Assembly (NCBI GenBank): GCA_044375555.1
Contig: JBILML010000012.1
Coordinates: 1-64,000, forward strand
DNA length: 64,000 nt
Reading direction: 5' to 3'
DNA from: UBA967 sp044375555
GTDB lineage: Bacteria; Verrucomicrobiota; Verrucomicrobiia; Chthoniobacterales; Terrimicrobiaceae
Position numbers and translations under genes: made by a program. The notes under the pieces are model-generated. The model made no database searches, had not been told where the DNA came from, and was given only the letters and a program-made list of their open reading frames with translations. The stretch's first letter is position 1. Each line of letters starts with the position of its first letter. Shown piece by piece: positions 16,136 to 27,996 of this stretch.

Positions 16136-19100
16136 AACTCCTCACTTACTTTTTTATGGGCGTCACGACCCTGTTGACCAATACACACGCTGCCGAACCT
16201 GTCTCGCCGCTGGATTACACCTACGGCTTCTGGGCCGAGAATTGGCGCCGAGCCCCCGCCAAAACCTCCCCCGACTTGCTTTGCATCGAATCCGGCCACT
16301 ACGCCTTGGAGTGGAATATCCAAAATCCCCGGGCACTTCGTTTCGGGCCACTCGTTGACGGCCTCGGCTACCGCCAAGCCGGCGAATCAGGGCTGTCGCG
16401 CTTTCAGGATTTGCCGCCGGCGGAGTTGGAGGCCGAGGTGAGGGTCGATGGCCGAATTTACAAAATGACCGCCTGTCGCGCCGGGCAGGACACGAACAAC
16501 GAAACCGCTCTCGCCAATATCTGGCTCTGGGAATCTGGACGCATCGCCCAGCACTACGAAATGCGCGAATTGCGCTTCGAGGATTCCGACGGAAATGTCC
16601 TGCCCGCGGTGACTTCGATGGCCCTCGTCGCGTGGCCCCAAAACCTCGCCTTCACCCTCGATGTCCTCCCGGAGTTCGACTACGCCAACGGCCCCTCACC
16701 GGGTCGGAGCGGCAATGGATTTTCCGTTCGCACCGTGCCATTGGAAATCCCCCGCTCGCCCGAACTCGATTCGAAGGAATTCACCGTCGCGTGCTCTTTT
16801 AAGCGCGACCAACGCTCCCGCTCCGGCGGGACGATTTTATTCGGAAAAAACCACAACGAATACTGCGAGGGCTACTTCGGAGTTAACATCGGACGCTTCG
16901 GCAAGATCTCGGGAATCCTGAATATCGGCGGCACGCACGAGGGCATCCACCAAGTAAACGCCCATACACCCCAGCTCGAGGAAAAGATCGAATGGCAGCA
17001 CGCCGCGCTTTCGTATGACGGAAAAACGATGCGCCTGCATGTGAATGGCCGACTCATGGCGGAAAAGGAAATCGGCCTCGAGCGCAAACCCGGCACGGGC
17101 GCCCTGCGCTTCGGTCGCCGACCGGACGATGTGCAGCCCTGCCTCGAAGCGATTTTCGATGATGTGCGGGTTTGGAACCGCGCGCTCACGACCGACGAGA
17201 TCGCCGCCATTTCCAAAAACTCCGAAAAACTCCCTCCGAGCGAGGATTTGGTTTTCGAACAAACCTTCGATGACGCCCCACCCATCGACCACCCGGTTTT
17301 CCAAGACGCCGTGCTGTCTTTGCGATTCAAGTCAGCCCATGACGAGTGGTTTGCCGAGCGCACGATCACAGGCGACTGGAGCCATTCCCGGAGCGAAAGG
17401 ATTTCACTCCCCTGCGAGGCGCCCGGAGGGAGCGATCCTGCCGCAGGCCTCTCGGTGCAAGTCCATGCCAGCAGCAACCAAACCGTTCCTACAGCCTTCG
17501 AACCGCAGTTCAACGCCTTTCTGGCGAAAGCGGATTTCAGTCGAAACACCCCCTTGGCCGATCGATTAAAAAGAGCCGAGACCCCAGATAAGAATGGCTT
17601 TGGGAATTACGACGACTTCGTGATCGAAGTCGAAAATTCCAGCTCCAGCCCGCGCTCCGTGCCGTTCCTTCTCGAAATGCACGGCACGGCTGGCATCACC
17701 GGACTCGTTCCCATTTTGTGTCAACCCGATGGCACACCCACAGGAATCCCGGTGCAACTCTCCAAAAATTGGCACCACCCCACCTTTCCCAATTACCTCC
17801 GCGCTTACGCGCTGATCCCTGCCCCCGCTGGAAAAACCTCGTATCTCCTGCGAGTCGCGTATGGGTTTTATGGCACCCTCCCGACCGCCAGCCTCGGCCA
17901 ACTCTCGTTGGTCGGTTGGGGCGAGAGCACGAATGGTCGCTGGGATCAATGCGCCATCGGCACTTGGGGTGAGACGATTTGTTTGAACCCCGAATTCTCC
18001 GCGAGCACCAACGCCATCACCGACATCCGCGCCCTTTTCACTCGTCAGGGAAAAGACGGGAAACCTTGGCAGTGGTCCGACGCAGGCTGGGGGGCCGACT
18101 GGCTCACCGCCTGGGATTCCGATGGAAAAAAACTCCACACCGGTCGCATGAAGGCCTCTTACCTTTCTCACGGCCCCTGCCTCCCTGAAGTCGTCTATCA
18201 CGGTTCCTACGGCACGAAGGGCGAAGTGGACCTCACCGCGACGGTTTCGACTCCACGCACCGACGACCACTCGAAAGTCTTCTTCCGCCTCCGCTACGAT
18301 TTTCGTGCCGACCTACCCGCCAAGGATGTTTCCCTATTCCGACTCGGCCGCGGCCATGTTTTCGCCCCGAAAATTTCCATCGGAAGTCGAGAGGGCTTGA
18401 TCCAAGAACTCGACGCCCCCGTCGGCTTGAAGGCCGGCGATCTCCATCTCGACCGCCTCGCCTTCACCGGCACCGCCCCGTGGTGGCTGGGATTTCCAGG
18501 CTCGAAAATGGAAGGCACCCCGAGCGGAAGCCGCGGGTTTGTGATTCGATCCTATCGCTCGAAGTTTGGCGGGAAGTCCTACGACACACCTCTCGTTTCC
18601 CTCCCGGTCGGCGCGGTCGGCGGATTTAAGCGAACCGAGCAGGGCTACGAAAACATGCCTGCCGCTCCCGAATCCCGCTGCCATGTGGATGCCATCATCG
18701 TCCCACCCACTGAAATCGAAAAATTCCAAGCTGGCGACAGCGTCGAAATGGAATTCGAAATCGATGTCGTCCCCGCCGAAGTCGACGACTATTACGGCCC
18801 GAACGAGGTTTTCCAAAAGCACCTCGCGGAAAACCCCGGATCTTGGAAAACCTTCCACCGCGCCGCCACGGCGAACGACCTCCAAGTCGAAGTTCAAGGC
18901 GGCAAGCTCCTCCGGAATTTCCCCATCCTCATCCAAGTCGATCCCGGCGCAAAAACCGTGCGCGTTAAAATCCAAGGAGGCACGGGTGCCGTTCCAATCC
19001 GATTCCAAGGCCTCGAAGCCGCGAAGGGCTACGAACTCAGCCAACTCGTATCCGCCGCCAAGATCATGGACCAATACCTCCCCGTCATGGAGGAATTCGC

Positions 19101-19275
19101 CCCGTCGATTGCAAATCGGATCGAACCCCAAACCATCCCGCTCGACCAAGGCGTGAAAGGAAACGACTTCTGGGAAACCTCCTTCGACCCAGACTCCAAA
19201 ACCTACACCCGCACCTACAACCTCCCTCTCGATGGCAAACCCGAATCGATTTGGGTGTTGAAACGATTCCAATAA
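16132..19275 (+). CDS. Large secreted protein with LamG-like (concanavalin A-like) domain
   Basis: A 1047-residue exported protein. Residues 1-21 are a signal peptide ending THAAEP. A LamG/concanavalin-type jelly-roll lies at about 209-365, with HAALSYDGKTMRLHVNGRL and the closing FDDVRVWNRALTTDEIA that typifies such domains. The rest (about 370-1047) is beta-rich with no family I can name. LamG domains bind glycans or proteins and are abundant in large secreted proteins of Planctomycetota and Verrucomicrobiota. No transmembrane anchor or sorting tag is visible at the C-terminus (SIWVLKRFQ). It is translationally coupled to the MauE-like gene upstream. Function unknown; surface or periplasmic location inferred. 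Confidence 0.75.
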   Translation: MKLLTYFFMGVTTLLTNTHAAEPVSPLDYTYGFWAENWRRAPAKTSPDLLCIESGHYALEWNIQNPRALRFGPLVDGLGYRQAGESGLSRFQDLPPAELEAEVRVDGRIYKMTACRAGQDTNNETALANIWLWESGRIAQHYEMRELRFEDSDGNVLPAVTSMALVAWPQNLAFTLDVLPEFDYANGPSPGRSGNGFSVRTVPLEIPRSPELDSKEFTVACSFKRDQRSRSGGTILFGKNHNEYCEGYFGVNIGRFGKISGILNIGGTHEGIHQVNAHTPQLEEKIEWQHAALSYDGKTMRLHVNGRLMAEKEIGLERKPGTGALRFGRRPDDVQPCLEAIFDDVRVWNRALTTDEIAAISKNSEKLPPSEDLVFEQTFDDAPPIDHPVFQDAVLSLRFKSAHDEWFAERTITGDWSHSRSERISLPCEAPGGSDPAAGLSVQVHASSNQTVPTAFEPQFNAFLAKADFSRNTPLADRLKRAETPDKNGFGNYDDFVIEVENSSSSPRSVPFLLEMHGTAGITGLVPILCQPDGTPTGIPVQLSKNWHHPTFPNYLRAYALIPAPAGKTSYLLRVAYGFYGTLPTASLGQLSLVGWGESTNGRWDQCAIGTWGETICLNPEFSASTNAITDIRALFTRQGKDGKPWQWSDAGWGADWLTAWDSDGKKLHTGRMKASYLSHGPCLPEVVYHGSYGTKGEVDLTATVSTPRTDDHSKVFFRLRYDFRADLPAKDVSLFRLGRGHVFAPKISIGSREGLIQELDAPVGLKAGDLHLDRLAFTGTAPWWLGFPGSKMEGTPSGSRGFVIRSYRSKFGGKSYDTPLVSLPVGAVGGFKRTEQGYENMPAAPESRCHVDAIIVPPTEIEKFQAGDSVEMEFEIDVVPAEVDDYYGPNEVFQKHLAENPGSWKTFHRAATANDLQVEVQGGKLLRNFPILIQVDPGAKTVRVKIQGGTGAVPIRFQGLEAAKGYELSQLVSAAKIMDQYLPVMEEFAPSIANRIEPQTIPLDQGVKGNDFWETSFDPDSKTYTRTYNLPLDGKPESIWVLKRFQ

Positions 19276-19306
19276 GCCAGCCGGACGGCAATGAAGGGCG
19301 ACTAGA

Positions 19307-20065
19307 TCAGACCGACATGCCGACCATTTCCTTCATCGAGGCGGCGGTGAACTCTCGGTTCATGCGGCCGATGAAGGCGGCTGGGACGCCGGCGGGGCAG
19401 ACGGCTTCGCAGGCGTAGTAGTTCGAGCAATTGCCGAACCCCTCTTCGTCCATTTGGCGAACCATGCTGAGAACGCGGCGGTTTTTCTCGGGCTTGCCTT
19501 GGGGGAGAAGTCCGAGGTGCGTGACCTTGGCGCTCACGAAAAGCATGGCCGAACCATTCGGGCAGGCGGCTGCGCAGGCTCCACAACCGATGCAGGCGGC
19601 GGCATCCATCGCTTGGTCCGCGATGACTTTTGAAATGGGAACGGAGTTGGCGTCGGGCGCGGAACCGGTGCGTTCGCTGATGTAGCCACCGGATTGGATG
19701 ACGCGGTCAAAGGCGCTTCGGTTTGTGACCAGATCGCGCTGAACAGGAAACGCGTCAGCGCGGAACGGCTCGATGGTGATCGTCTCGCCGTCTTGGAATT
19801 TCCGCATGTAGAGCTGGCAGGTCGTTCCACGGCCTTTGCCGTGTGGGATGCCATTGATGGTGAGCGAACAGGTTCCGCAGATGCCTTCGCGACAGTCGGA
19901 GTCAAACTGGATCGGCTCGATATTTTTGCGGGTGAGGCCCGCGTTCACGATATCGAGCATTTCCAGGAACGAGGCGCCGGCTGGAATATTTTCGGCCTCG
20001 TATTCCTCGAGAGTGCCGGGAGCGTTGGTGTCTTTTTGGCGCCAGACTTTGAGGTGGAAATTCAT
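19307..20065 (-). CDS. sdhB: Succinate dehydrogenase iron-sulfur subunit
   Basis: A 252-residue iron-sulfur subunit, started at 20065 (MNFHLKVWRQKD) because upstream codons do not fit the family. The 2Fe-2S ligands are in FDSDCREGICGTC with the fourth Cys in TTCQLYM. The 4Fe-4S and 3Fe-4S ligands are in CIGCGACAAACPNGSAML and CSNYYACEAVCPAGVP. It passes electrons from the flavin subunit to the membrane quinone. It is the last gene of sdhCAB, 8 bases after sdhA. The subunit style matches the Bacteroides/Bacillus class of succinate:quinone reductases. Confidence 0.95.
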   Translation of the reverse strand: MNFHLKVWRQKDTNAPGTLEEYEAENIPAGASFLEMLDIVNAGLTRKNIEPIQFDSDCREGICGTCSLTINGIPHGKGRGTTCQLYMRKFQDGETITIEPFRADAFPVQRDLVTNRSAFDRVIQSGGYISERTGSAPDANSVPISKVIADQAMDAAACIGCGACAAACPNGSAMLFVSAKVTHLGLLPQGKPEKNRRVLSMVRQMDEEGFGNCSNYYACEAVCPAGVPAAFIGRMNREFTAASMKEMVGMSV

Positions 20066-20073
20066 GGTGAGGA

Positions 20074-21986
<1,913 letters not shown>

Positions 21987-21990
<4 letters not shown>

Positions 21991-22724
21991 TGGAGGACTC
22001 CTTTCCCAAGGCCGAAGAAGAAGATCGAAACGGGAATCGAAATGTAGCCGACATAGAGCGCCCAAGCGAGGACGCGACCGGCAGTTTCGTAGTTTTGGCG
22101 GATGCGGCGGTTGGTGATTCCGAGGGTTTGGAAAAGGCTCGAGAGGCCGTGGCTCAAGTGGAAGGTCAGGAGGAAAAGGCCGATGATGTAGATGAAAACC
22201 ACCGGGCCGTTTTGGAATCCGGTGACCACCATTTTGTAGACATCATGGACCTCTTGGCCATCGAGTGTCGTGTGCATGGTGGCGAAGGCTGGATCGACCA
22301 CGCGAACGGTGAAATGGGCCAGATGAAAGATGACAAAGGCGAGGACGATCAACCCGCTCAACCGCATCGTGCGGGCGAAAACCGTGGTTCCGACCGGATT
22401 CGAGGCGATGTATTTTTGAGGACGCGCGGCTTTATTTTCCTGCCAGAGCTTCATCGTGAAATAAATGTGAGCCACGAGGATTCCAAGCAGCGCGAGACGG
22501 ATCACCCAGAGGAGCGGACCAAGGCTTTGGAGTTTGGCGCCGTAGGCGTTGATCGCATCCGGGCCGAGGAAGATGGTGAAGTTTCCGATGAGGTGGCCGA
22601 TAACGAATGCCACGAGGGCGATTCCAGTGACGGCGACGGCAGTTTTTTTTCCAATCGAGGAATTGAGCCAGAGCCAACCCGGGCAAGGGCCCGTGCGAGC
22701 GGAGGCAGAGGGTGAGGTAATCAT
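21987..22724 (-). CDS. sdhC: Succinate dehydrogenase cytochrome b subunit
   Basis: A 245-residue membrane anchor with five hydrophobic helices. Heme-ligand histidines are in the usual helices: FVIGHLIGNF (about 43), VAHIYFT (about 85), FHLAHFTVRV (about 142) and TFHLSHGLSS (about 210). Single-subunit five-helix di-heme anchors are known in Bacillus, Wolinella and Bacteroides and are often used with menaquinone (knowledge), so a menaquinone-linked complex is likely. The start was set to 22724 (MITSPSA). The 137 bases between it and the CYTH gene stop at 22862 should hold the sdh operon promoter; I see no clear hexamers there. Confidence 0.92.
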
Positions 22725-22861
22725 GTGTGAGCGAAAAAGGGTTCTAAAAAAATTAGGCTGCCGGTGCAATCTGGAATCCAAGAATTGCGCGAATATTTAC
22801 GAGCGCCCGATTCTGAGGGATGTCGGATTTTCGAGCCCAGCCGCAAAAAAACCACCGAAAC

Positions 22862-23359
22862 TTAGGTGGGCGATCCCCAGGCAGAAAATGGCTCACGGGA
22901 GAGTTGGGAATTATAATAGCGGGGATCTTCGGAGACTTCCTGGCCGGCCCATTCGGGTAGGGAAATGACTTGGTCTTCGCTCTCGAGTTCGACCTCCGCC
23001 ACGCGCAGTCCCTCGTTTTCACCATGAAAAATATCCACCTCCCACTTCATGCCGTCATGCATGGCGATGTGGCGGGTTTTGTCGATCAAGGGCGGCGCGC
23101 ACATGGCCAGCATGCGTTCGGCATCCGCGACAGGAATTGTGTATTGCATTTCCAAGCGGGAAATCCTGTTGCGACTCCCCTTCACCGTCAGCGTGGCGAA
23201 ATCCCCAGCGATGCGAACTCGAACGCTTTTCCCGGCGTCCGCGCACAGATAACCTTGAGACAAACGCTTAGGCTCACCAACGACCTGATCTCGCCAGGTT
23301 TCCCCGACGAGGAGAAATTTGCGTTCGATTTCAAGAGGTTCGCCGGATGGATTAACCAT
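22862..23359 (-). CDS. CYTH-domain protein
   Basis: A 165-residue CYTH protein. It carries the signature EIERKFLL at residues 10-17, then RVRIAGDFATLTVKG and EVDIFHGENEGLRVAEVEL, the alternating charged strands that form the triphosphate tunnel. Known members hydrolyse inorganic triphosphate or act as class IV adenylate cyclases; plain single-domain bacterial forms are most often triphosphatases. The start at 23359 was chosen because the upstream alternative is a TTG overlapping pyrG. It lies 23 bases after pyrG on the same strand and likely shares its transcript. Substrate unknown. Confidence 0.85.
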   Translation of the reverse strand: MVNPSGEPLEIERKFLLVGETWRDQVVGEPKRLSQGYLCADAGKSVRVRIAGDFATLTVKGSRNRISRLEMQYTIPVADAERMLAMCAPPLIDKTRHIAMHDGMKWEVDIFHGENEGLRVAEVELESEDQVISLPEWAGQEVSEDPRYYNSQLSREPFSAWGSPT

Positions 23360-23382
23360 GGAGTGGGATTCTTGCAGCGGTC

Positions 23383-24984
23383 TCAATCCTCATTCGCCAG
23401 CGAGGCGGCAATGAAGGCCTTGAAGAGCGGATGTGGGTGGTTGGGCTTGGACTGAAACTCGGGGTGGTATTGGCAAGCAAGGAACCATGGGTGGTTCTTG
23501 AGTTCGATCAACTCCACCAAGGTTCCATCAGGGGAAGTTCCGGAAATCACAAAGCCCGCCGCCTCCATTTGCTCGCGGTATTTTTGATTGAACTCGTAGC
23601 GATGCCGATGGCGCTCGGAGGCATGGGTTTTTCCGTAGACTTGGTGAGCCAGGGTGCCTTCACGGATTTTGGTTTCCCAAGTCCCCAATCTCATGGAAGC
23701 CCCTTTGTCCGTAATATCGAGTTGCTCCTCCATCATGGAAATGACCGGATGAGCGGTGCCGGGATCGAACTCCGTGCTGTTCGCATTTTCGAGACCACAG
23801 GCATTTCGCGCGAATTCGATCGAGGCGACCTGCATGCCGAGGCAAAGGCCCAGAAACGGAGTGCGGGACTCGCGGGCGAATTTGGCGGCCTTGATTTTGC
23901 CCTCCACTCCGCGCTCGCCAAAACCTCCCGGCACGAGAATACCAGCGACGCCTTGGAGATATTTTTCGGCCCCTTCGACTTCAATATCCTCGGCATCGAC
24001 CTGCACGATATCGATCGCACAATCCTGGGCGGCGCCAGCGTGGGCGAGGGATTCGTAGATGCTTTTGTAGGCGTCCTGAAGTTCGACATACTTGCCGACG
24101 ATCGCCACACGGACGCGCTTCTTGGGATGGATGAGGCGTTGAACGAAGCGCTTCCACTCGGAGAGGTCGGGCTCCGGAGTTTCCAGTCGGAGAAGGCGAC
24201 AAACGATGGTATCCAAACCCTCCTCGCGAAGATTCAGCGGAGCTTCATAAATCGAATGCTCCACATCGCCAGCCTCGATCACGGCGTCGAGCGGGACATT
24301 GCAAAACATGGAGAGCTTCTGGCGGACATCTTGGTCGAGTGGCATCTCGGTGCGGCAAATGATGACTTGGGGCTGTAGACCAATCTCGCGGAGCTTCGCA
24401 ATGCTCTGCTGGGTGGGCTTGGTCTTAAGCTCCCCGGCGGCCTTGATGAATGGCACGAGCGTGACATGCATGATGATCGCGTTGTCCGGGCCGACCTCGA
24501 GGATGAATTGGCGGATGGCTTCGAGGAATGGCAACCCCTCGATATCGCCGGTGGTGCCGCCGATTTCCGTGATCAAAATATCCGCGCCGGAATTGGCTCC
24601 CACCGACCGGATGCGATTTTTAATCTCATCGGTGATGTGCGGAATGACCTGCACGGTTTTGCCGAGATAGTCGCCGCGGCGTTCCTTCATCAGAACGGTT
24701 TCGTAAACCTGCCCACTCGTCAGATTGTTCTCGCGGGAAAGGACGCAATGCGTGAAGCGCTCGTAATGGCCGAGGTCCAAATCGGTCTCTGCTCCATCGG
24801 AAAGGACATAAACCTCGCCGTGCTGGAAGGGGCTCATCGTGCCGGGATCGACATTGAGATAGGGGTCGAGTTTTTGAAGCGTCACCTTGAGTCCACGCCG
24901 CTCCAGAATCGTTCCAAGGGATGCCGCCGCTAGGCCTTTTCCAAGAGAACTCACCACGCCACCGGTCACGAAAATATACTTCAT
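23383..24984 (-). CDS. pyrG: CTP synthase
   Basis: A 533-residue enzyme that makes CTP from UTP, ATP and glutamine. The synthase domain starts MKYIFVTGGVVSSLGKG with its P-loop-like motif, followed by DPYLNVDPGTMSPFQHGEVYVL. The class I glutaminase domain follows (from about 285), with nucleophile Cys in GLCLGMQ (about 380) and the His-Glu pair near CQYHPEFQSKP (about 510). The start at 24984 is fixed by the conserved N-terminus; the open frame extends 15 codons further. It is upstream of the CYTH gene and divergent from the lipoprotein gene. Confidence 0.97.
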   Translation of the reverse strand: MKYIFVTGGVVSSLGKGLAAASLGTILERRGLKVTLQKLDPYLNVDPGTMSPFQHGEVYVLSDGAETDLDLGHYERFTHCVLSRENNLTSGQVYETVLMKERRGDYLGKTVQVIPHITDEIKNRIRSVGANSGADILITEIGGTTGDIEGLPFLEAIRQFILEVGPDNAIIMHVTLVPFIKAAGELKTKPTQQSIAKLREIGLQPQVIICRTEMPLDQDVRQKLSMFCNVPLDAVIEAGDVEHSIYEAPLNLREEGLDTIVCRLLRLETPEPDLSEWKRFVQRLIHPKKRVRVAIVGKYVELQDAYKSIYESLAHAGAAQDCAIDIVQVDAEDIEVEGAEKYLQGVAGILVPGGFGERGVEGKIKAAKFARESRTPFLGLCLGMQVASIEFARNACGLENANSTEFDPGTAHPVISMMEEQLDITDKGASMRLGTWETKIREGTLAHQVYGKTHASERHRHRYEFNQKYREQMEAAGFVISGTSPDGTLVELIELKNHPWFLACQYHPEFQSKPNHPHPLFKAFIAASLANED

Positions 24985-25093
24985 GCGGCGGGAGAGTAGC
25001 GGACGCTTTTTGAAAATCCAGCCTGCCAATTTTTTTGAGGGCTGCCGATTCAGTGACTGACTAAAACTCGAGGGACGATTAGTTTTTTACGCC

Positions 25094-25591
25094 ATGATCG
25101 CGAGATTGAAAAATACGAAGCGCTGGTTTTTTCGTGGGGTGGTTATTTTGGTTCCGCTGGTGCTGATGAGTTCCTGCGAGACCGTCGACCGCGACGCTCC
25201 AGCCCGGGCCGCGATGGCAGCCGCCATTCGATCCGAACAGCCAGGAAATTACTTCGTCGGCCGCCGCATGTTTAAGAAGGATTACAAAATGTGGGGCTGG
25301 GTGCGCGATCCGGGCCAGCCTTGGAAAACCGCGAAGCTCGTCATGTTGAACGAGCAAACCCGCCTCGCTCCCGATCGGGTGCGCGGGACTCTGGGCGATG
25401 ACAACAACTGCGAATACCGCCTCGAGGGACGCTTCACCGGTGAGACTGTCTACGAGCCGGCAAGCGACCGTTTTTATCCGGAGTTTCAGCTGACCGGCTT
25501 CGAAGTCCTCAACACAAAACCCGGCCCGATCTACCTCGACAAACGCCAAGAGGATCCCGAAATCCGAATCATCATGGCGCCGGCGCATTGA
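25094..25591 (+). CDS. Putative lipoprotein of unknown function
   Basis: A 165-residue protein with a lipoprotein signal: basic start, hydrophobic core (about 13-25) and lipobox LMSSC with Cys at about 28. The mature part is short and basic, with aromatic segments GNYFVGRRMFKKDYKMWGW and LDKRQEDPEIRIIM. It fits a small outer-membrane or periplasmic lipoprotein. I do not recognise a family. Its stop overlaps the U32 start (TGATG), so the two are probably coupled. It diverges from pyrG with 109 bases between starts. Confidence 0.7.
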   Translation: MIARLKNTKRWFFRGVVILVPLVLMSSCETVDRDAPARAAMAAAIRSEQPGNYFVGRRMFKKDYKMWGWVRDPGQPWKTAKLVMLNEQTRLAPDRVRGTLGDDNNCEYRLEGRFTGETVYEPASDRFYPEFQLTGFEVLNTKPGPIYLDKRQEDPEIRIIMAPAH

Positions 25592-27996
25592 TGGAAACGC
25601 CCGAACTTCTCTCCCCTGCAGGGGACTGGGATTGCCTCAAAGCCGCTGTGGCAAACGGCGCCGACGCTGTGTTTTTCGGACTCTCGAAATTCAACGCCCG
25701 CATGCGCGCTGACAATTTCCGCGAGGAGGAATTGCCTGAGGTGATGCGATTCCTCCACAGCCACGGCGTGAAAGGCTATGTCACTCTGAATGTCCTGATC
25801 TTCACGGAGGAATTGCCCGATGCCGTTGCCGAACTCCAGGCACTCCACGAAGCCGGGGTGGACGCCGTAATCATCCAGGATGTCGGTCTCGCCGAGATCG
25901 CGCGCCGAATGTTTCCAGACCTGCGCATCCACGCCTCCACGCAAATGACGATCACCTCGCCGGAGGGCGTTCGCTTTGCCGAAAAACTCGGAGTCAAACA
26001 AGTCGTCCTCGCCCGCGAACTCTCACTTCGGGAGTTGGAAAAATTCCCGCCCAGCCTGCCTTTGGAGACCTTCGTCCACGGAGCGCTTTGCGTGGCTTAT
26101 TCCGGCCAATGCCTCACCAGCGAAGCGCTCGGACGCCGAAGCGCGAACCGGGGCGAATGCGCCCAAGCCTGCCGGATGCCGTATGAATTGATCGTCGATG
26201 GAGCGCTGCAAGACCTCGGCGACAAACGCTACCTCCTCTCACCCCAAGATCTCGCCGCCGTGAATCAAATCCCCGACCTGATTGCGAAGGGCGTGCGCTC
26301 CTTCAAAATCGAAGGCCGCCTCAAGTCGCCCGAGTATGTCGCGGCCGTCACGAGCGTCTACCGCAAGGCCATCGACGCCGCACTGGGTGACACATTCGAG
26401 AAGATTTCACCCGAAGATTGGTATCGCTTGGAGATGACTTTCTCGCGCGGCCTCTACACCGGCTGGATGCACGGCGTGAATCACCAAGAACTCGTCGGAG
26501 CGAGGTTCGGAAAAAAACGCGGCGCCTTTGTAGGGCTCGTGAAAGATTCTGCCCGCGACCATGTGGAACTCGACTCATTTACCGTCAATCTCAAGCCGGG
26601 CGACGGCGTGGTGTTCGACACCGGTGGCGACACCGAGCGCGAGCAAGGCGGGAGAATTTTCGAGGTGCGGGGCCATCAGGTTTTCTTCGAGCACGGGAAG
26701 ATCGACTTCCGCAAAATCCCCGCCGGATCGAGGATTTGGAAGACCAGCGATCCCGCATTGGACCGGGAACTTCGAGGAAGTTTTTCCGGACGAATCACCC
26801 CGCGACAGGAGTGCCTCAAACCCCTGGATTTAGTCATCTCCGGTCAAATCGGAGAGCCATTGAAAATTCAATTCGGATTCATCGAGGTTGCCTCGCGAAT
26901 GCCAATGGAGATGGCCCGAACGCATCCCCTCACCGAAGAATCCTTCCGCGCTCAACTCGGCAAACTGGGTGGAACCGGCTTCGTTCTTCGCAAACTCGAT
27001 TTCCAGGTCCTCGGCGCAACCATCCTTCCACTTTCCGAGTTGAATCGGCTGCGCCGCGAACTGGTGGACCGTCTCTCAACACAAACCCGCGAGACCTCGC
27101 CGCGCTGCTCCTTGACCGAGCTTTTGCCGAACCACCAAAATCCCGCGAACAATGAAGCCAGGCTGTCTGTTCTCGTCAGAACGCCCGACCAACTCCAAGC
27201 CGCTCTCGAGGCGGGGATGGACGAAATCCTCGTAGATTACGAAGACATCCGCCGCTACAAGGATGCTGTCGCCACTGTGCGCTTGGCGTCCTCCACAGCC
27301 TACATTTTCCTCGCGACCCCGCGCATTCAGAAAGCCGGCGAGGAGGGCTTTTTCAAACTCATCGCCAACGCCCAACCAGACGGCGTTCTCGTCCGGAACA
27401 TCGGTGGTATCCAGCATTTCGCCAAAAACTCCCTTCGCCTCCTCGGCGATTTCTCGCTCAACATCGCGAACCCCCTCACCGCCTCGGTTTTTAAAAACCA
27501 TGGCCTCGAGCGGCTCACCCTTTCGCACGATCTCAATGCCGACCAAATCCTCGCCCTCCTCCGCCAAGCGCCGCCGGATTGGTTCGAGCTGACGATCCAC
27601 CACCACATGCCGATGTTTCACATGGAGCACTGTGTTTTCGCCGCCTTCATGTCGGGTGGCACGGACCACACCAATTGCGGTCGCCCCTGCGAGAAGCACC
27701 GCGTCCACCTCCGCGATCGCGTGGGAATGGAGCACCCACTCCGAGCGGATGTGGGTTGTCGCAACACGCTCTTTCACTCCACCGCGCAAACCGGCGCGGC
27801 TTTTTTCGAAAAATTCCACGCCGCTGGCCTACGCTATTTTCGCATCGAGTTGCTTGAAGAATCCCCGGAGGAAACCCGCCAAATCCTCGCGGCCTACCGC
27901 GAACTCCTCGCCAACCGCCGCGCCGGAGCCGATCTCCACCGTGAACTCCACGCCACCAGCAAAGTCGGCGTCACCACCGGAACCTACCGGGACTGA
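25591..27996 (+). CDS. U32-family peptidase (collagenase-like / tRNA- or rRNA-hydroxylase group)
   Basis: An 801-residue U32 protein. The core (about 1-330) shows ELLSPAGDWDCLKAAVANGADAVFFG, the IHASTQMTITSPEGVRFA barrel strand and the four-cysteine signature around LCVAYSGQCL and NRGECAQACRMPY. A second half (about 330-800) corresponds to the long-form extension with more barrel-like repeats, ending in SGGTDHTNCGRPCEKH. Characterised relatives TrhP and RlhA hydroxylate RNA bases; others were first called collagenases. ATG 25591 is preferred to the TTG at 25588. Its end overlaps the end of rmuC by 13 bases in convergent orientation. Confidence 0.85.
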   Translation: METPELLSPAGDWDCLKAAVANGADAVFFGLSKFNARMRADNFREEELPEVMRFLHSHGVKGYVTLNVLIFTEELPDAVAELQALHEAGVDAVIIQDVGLAEIARRMFPDLRIHASTQMTITSPEGVRFAEKLGVKQVVLARELSLRELEKFPPSLPLETFVHGALCVAYSGQCLTSEALGRRSANRGECAQACRMPYELIVDGALQDLGDKRYLLSPQDLAAVNQIPDLIAKGVRSFKIEGRLKSPEYVAAVTSVYRKAIDAALGDTFEKISPEDWYRLEMTFSRGLYTGWMHGVNHQELVGARFGKKRGAFVGLVKDSARDHVELDSFTVNLKPGDGVVFDTGGDTEREQGGRIFEVRGHQVFFEHGKIDFRKIPAGSRIWKTSDPALDRELRGSFSGRITPRQECLKPLDLVISGQIGEPLKIQFGFIEVASRMPMEMARTHPLTEESFRAQLGKLGGTGFVLRKLDFQVLGATILPLSELNRLRRELVDRLSTQTRETSPRCSLTELLPNHQNPANNEARLSVLVRTPDQLQAALEAGMDEILVDYEDIRRYKDAVATVRLASSTAYIFLATPRIQKAGEEGFFKLIANAQPDGVLVRNIGGIQHFAKNSLRLLGDFSLNIANPLTASVFKNHGLERLTLSHDLNADQILALLRQAPPDWFELTIHHHMPMFHMEHCVFAAFMSGGTDHTNCGRPCEKHRVHLRDRVGMEHPLRADVGCRNTLFHSTAQTGAAFFEKFHAAGLRYFRIELLEESPEETRQILAAYRELLANRRAGADLHRELHATSKVGVTTGTYRD

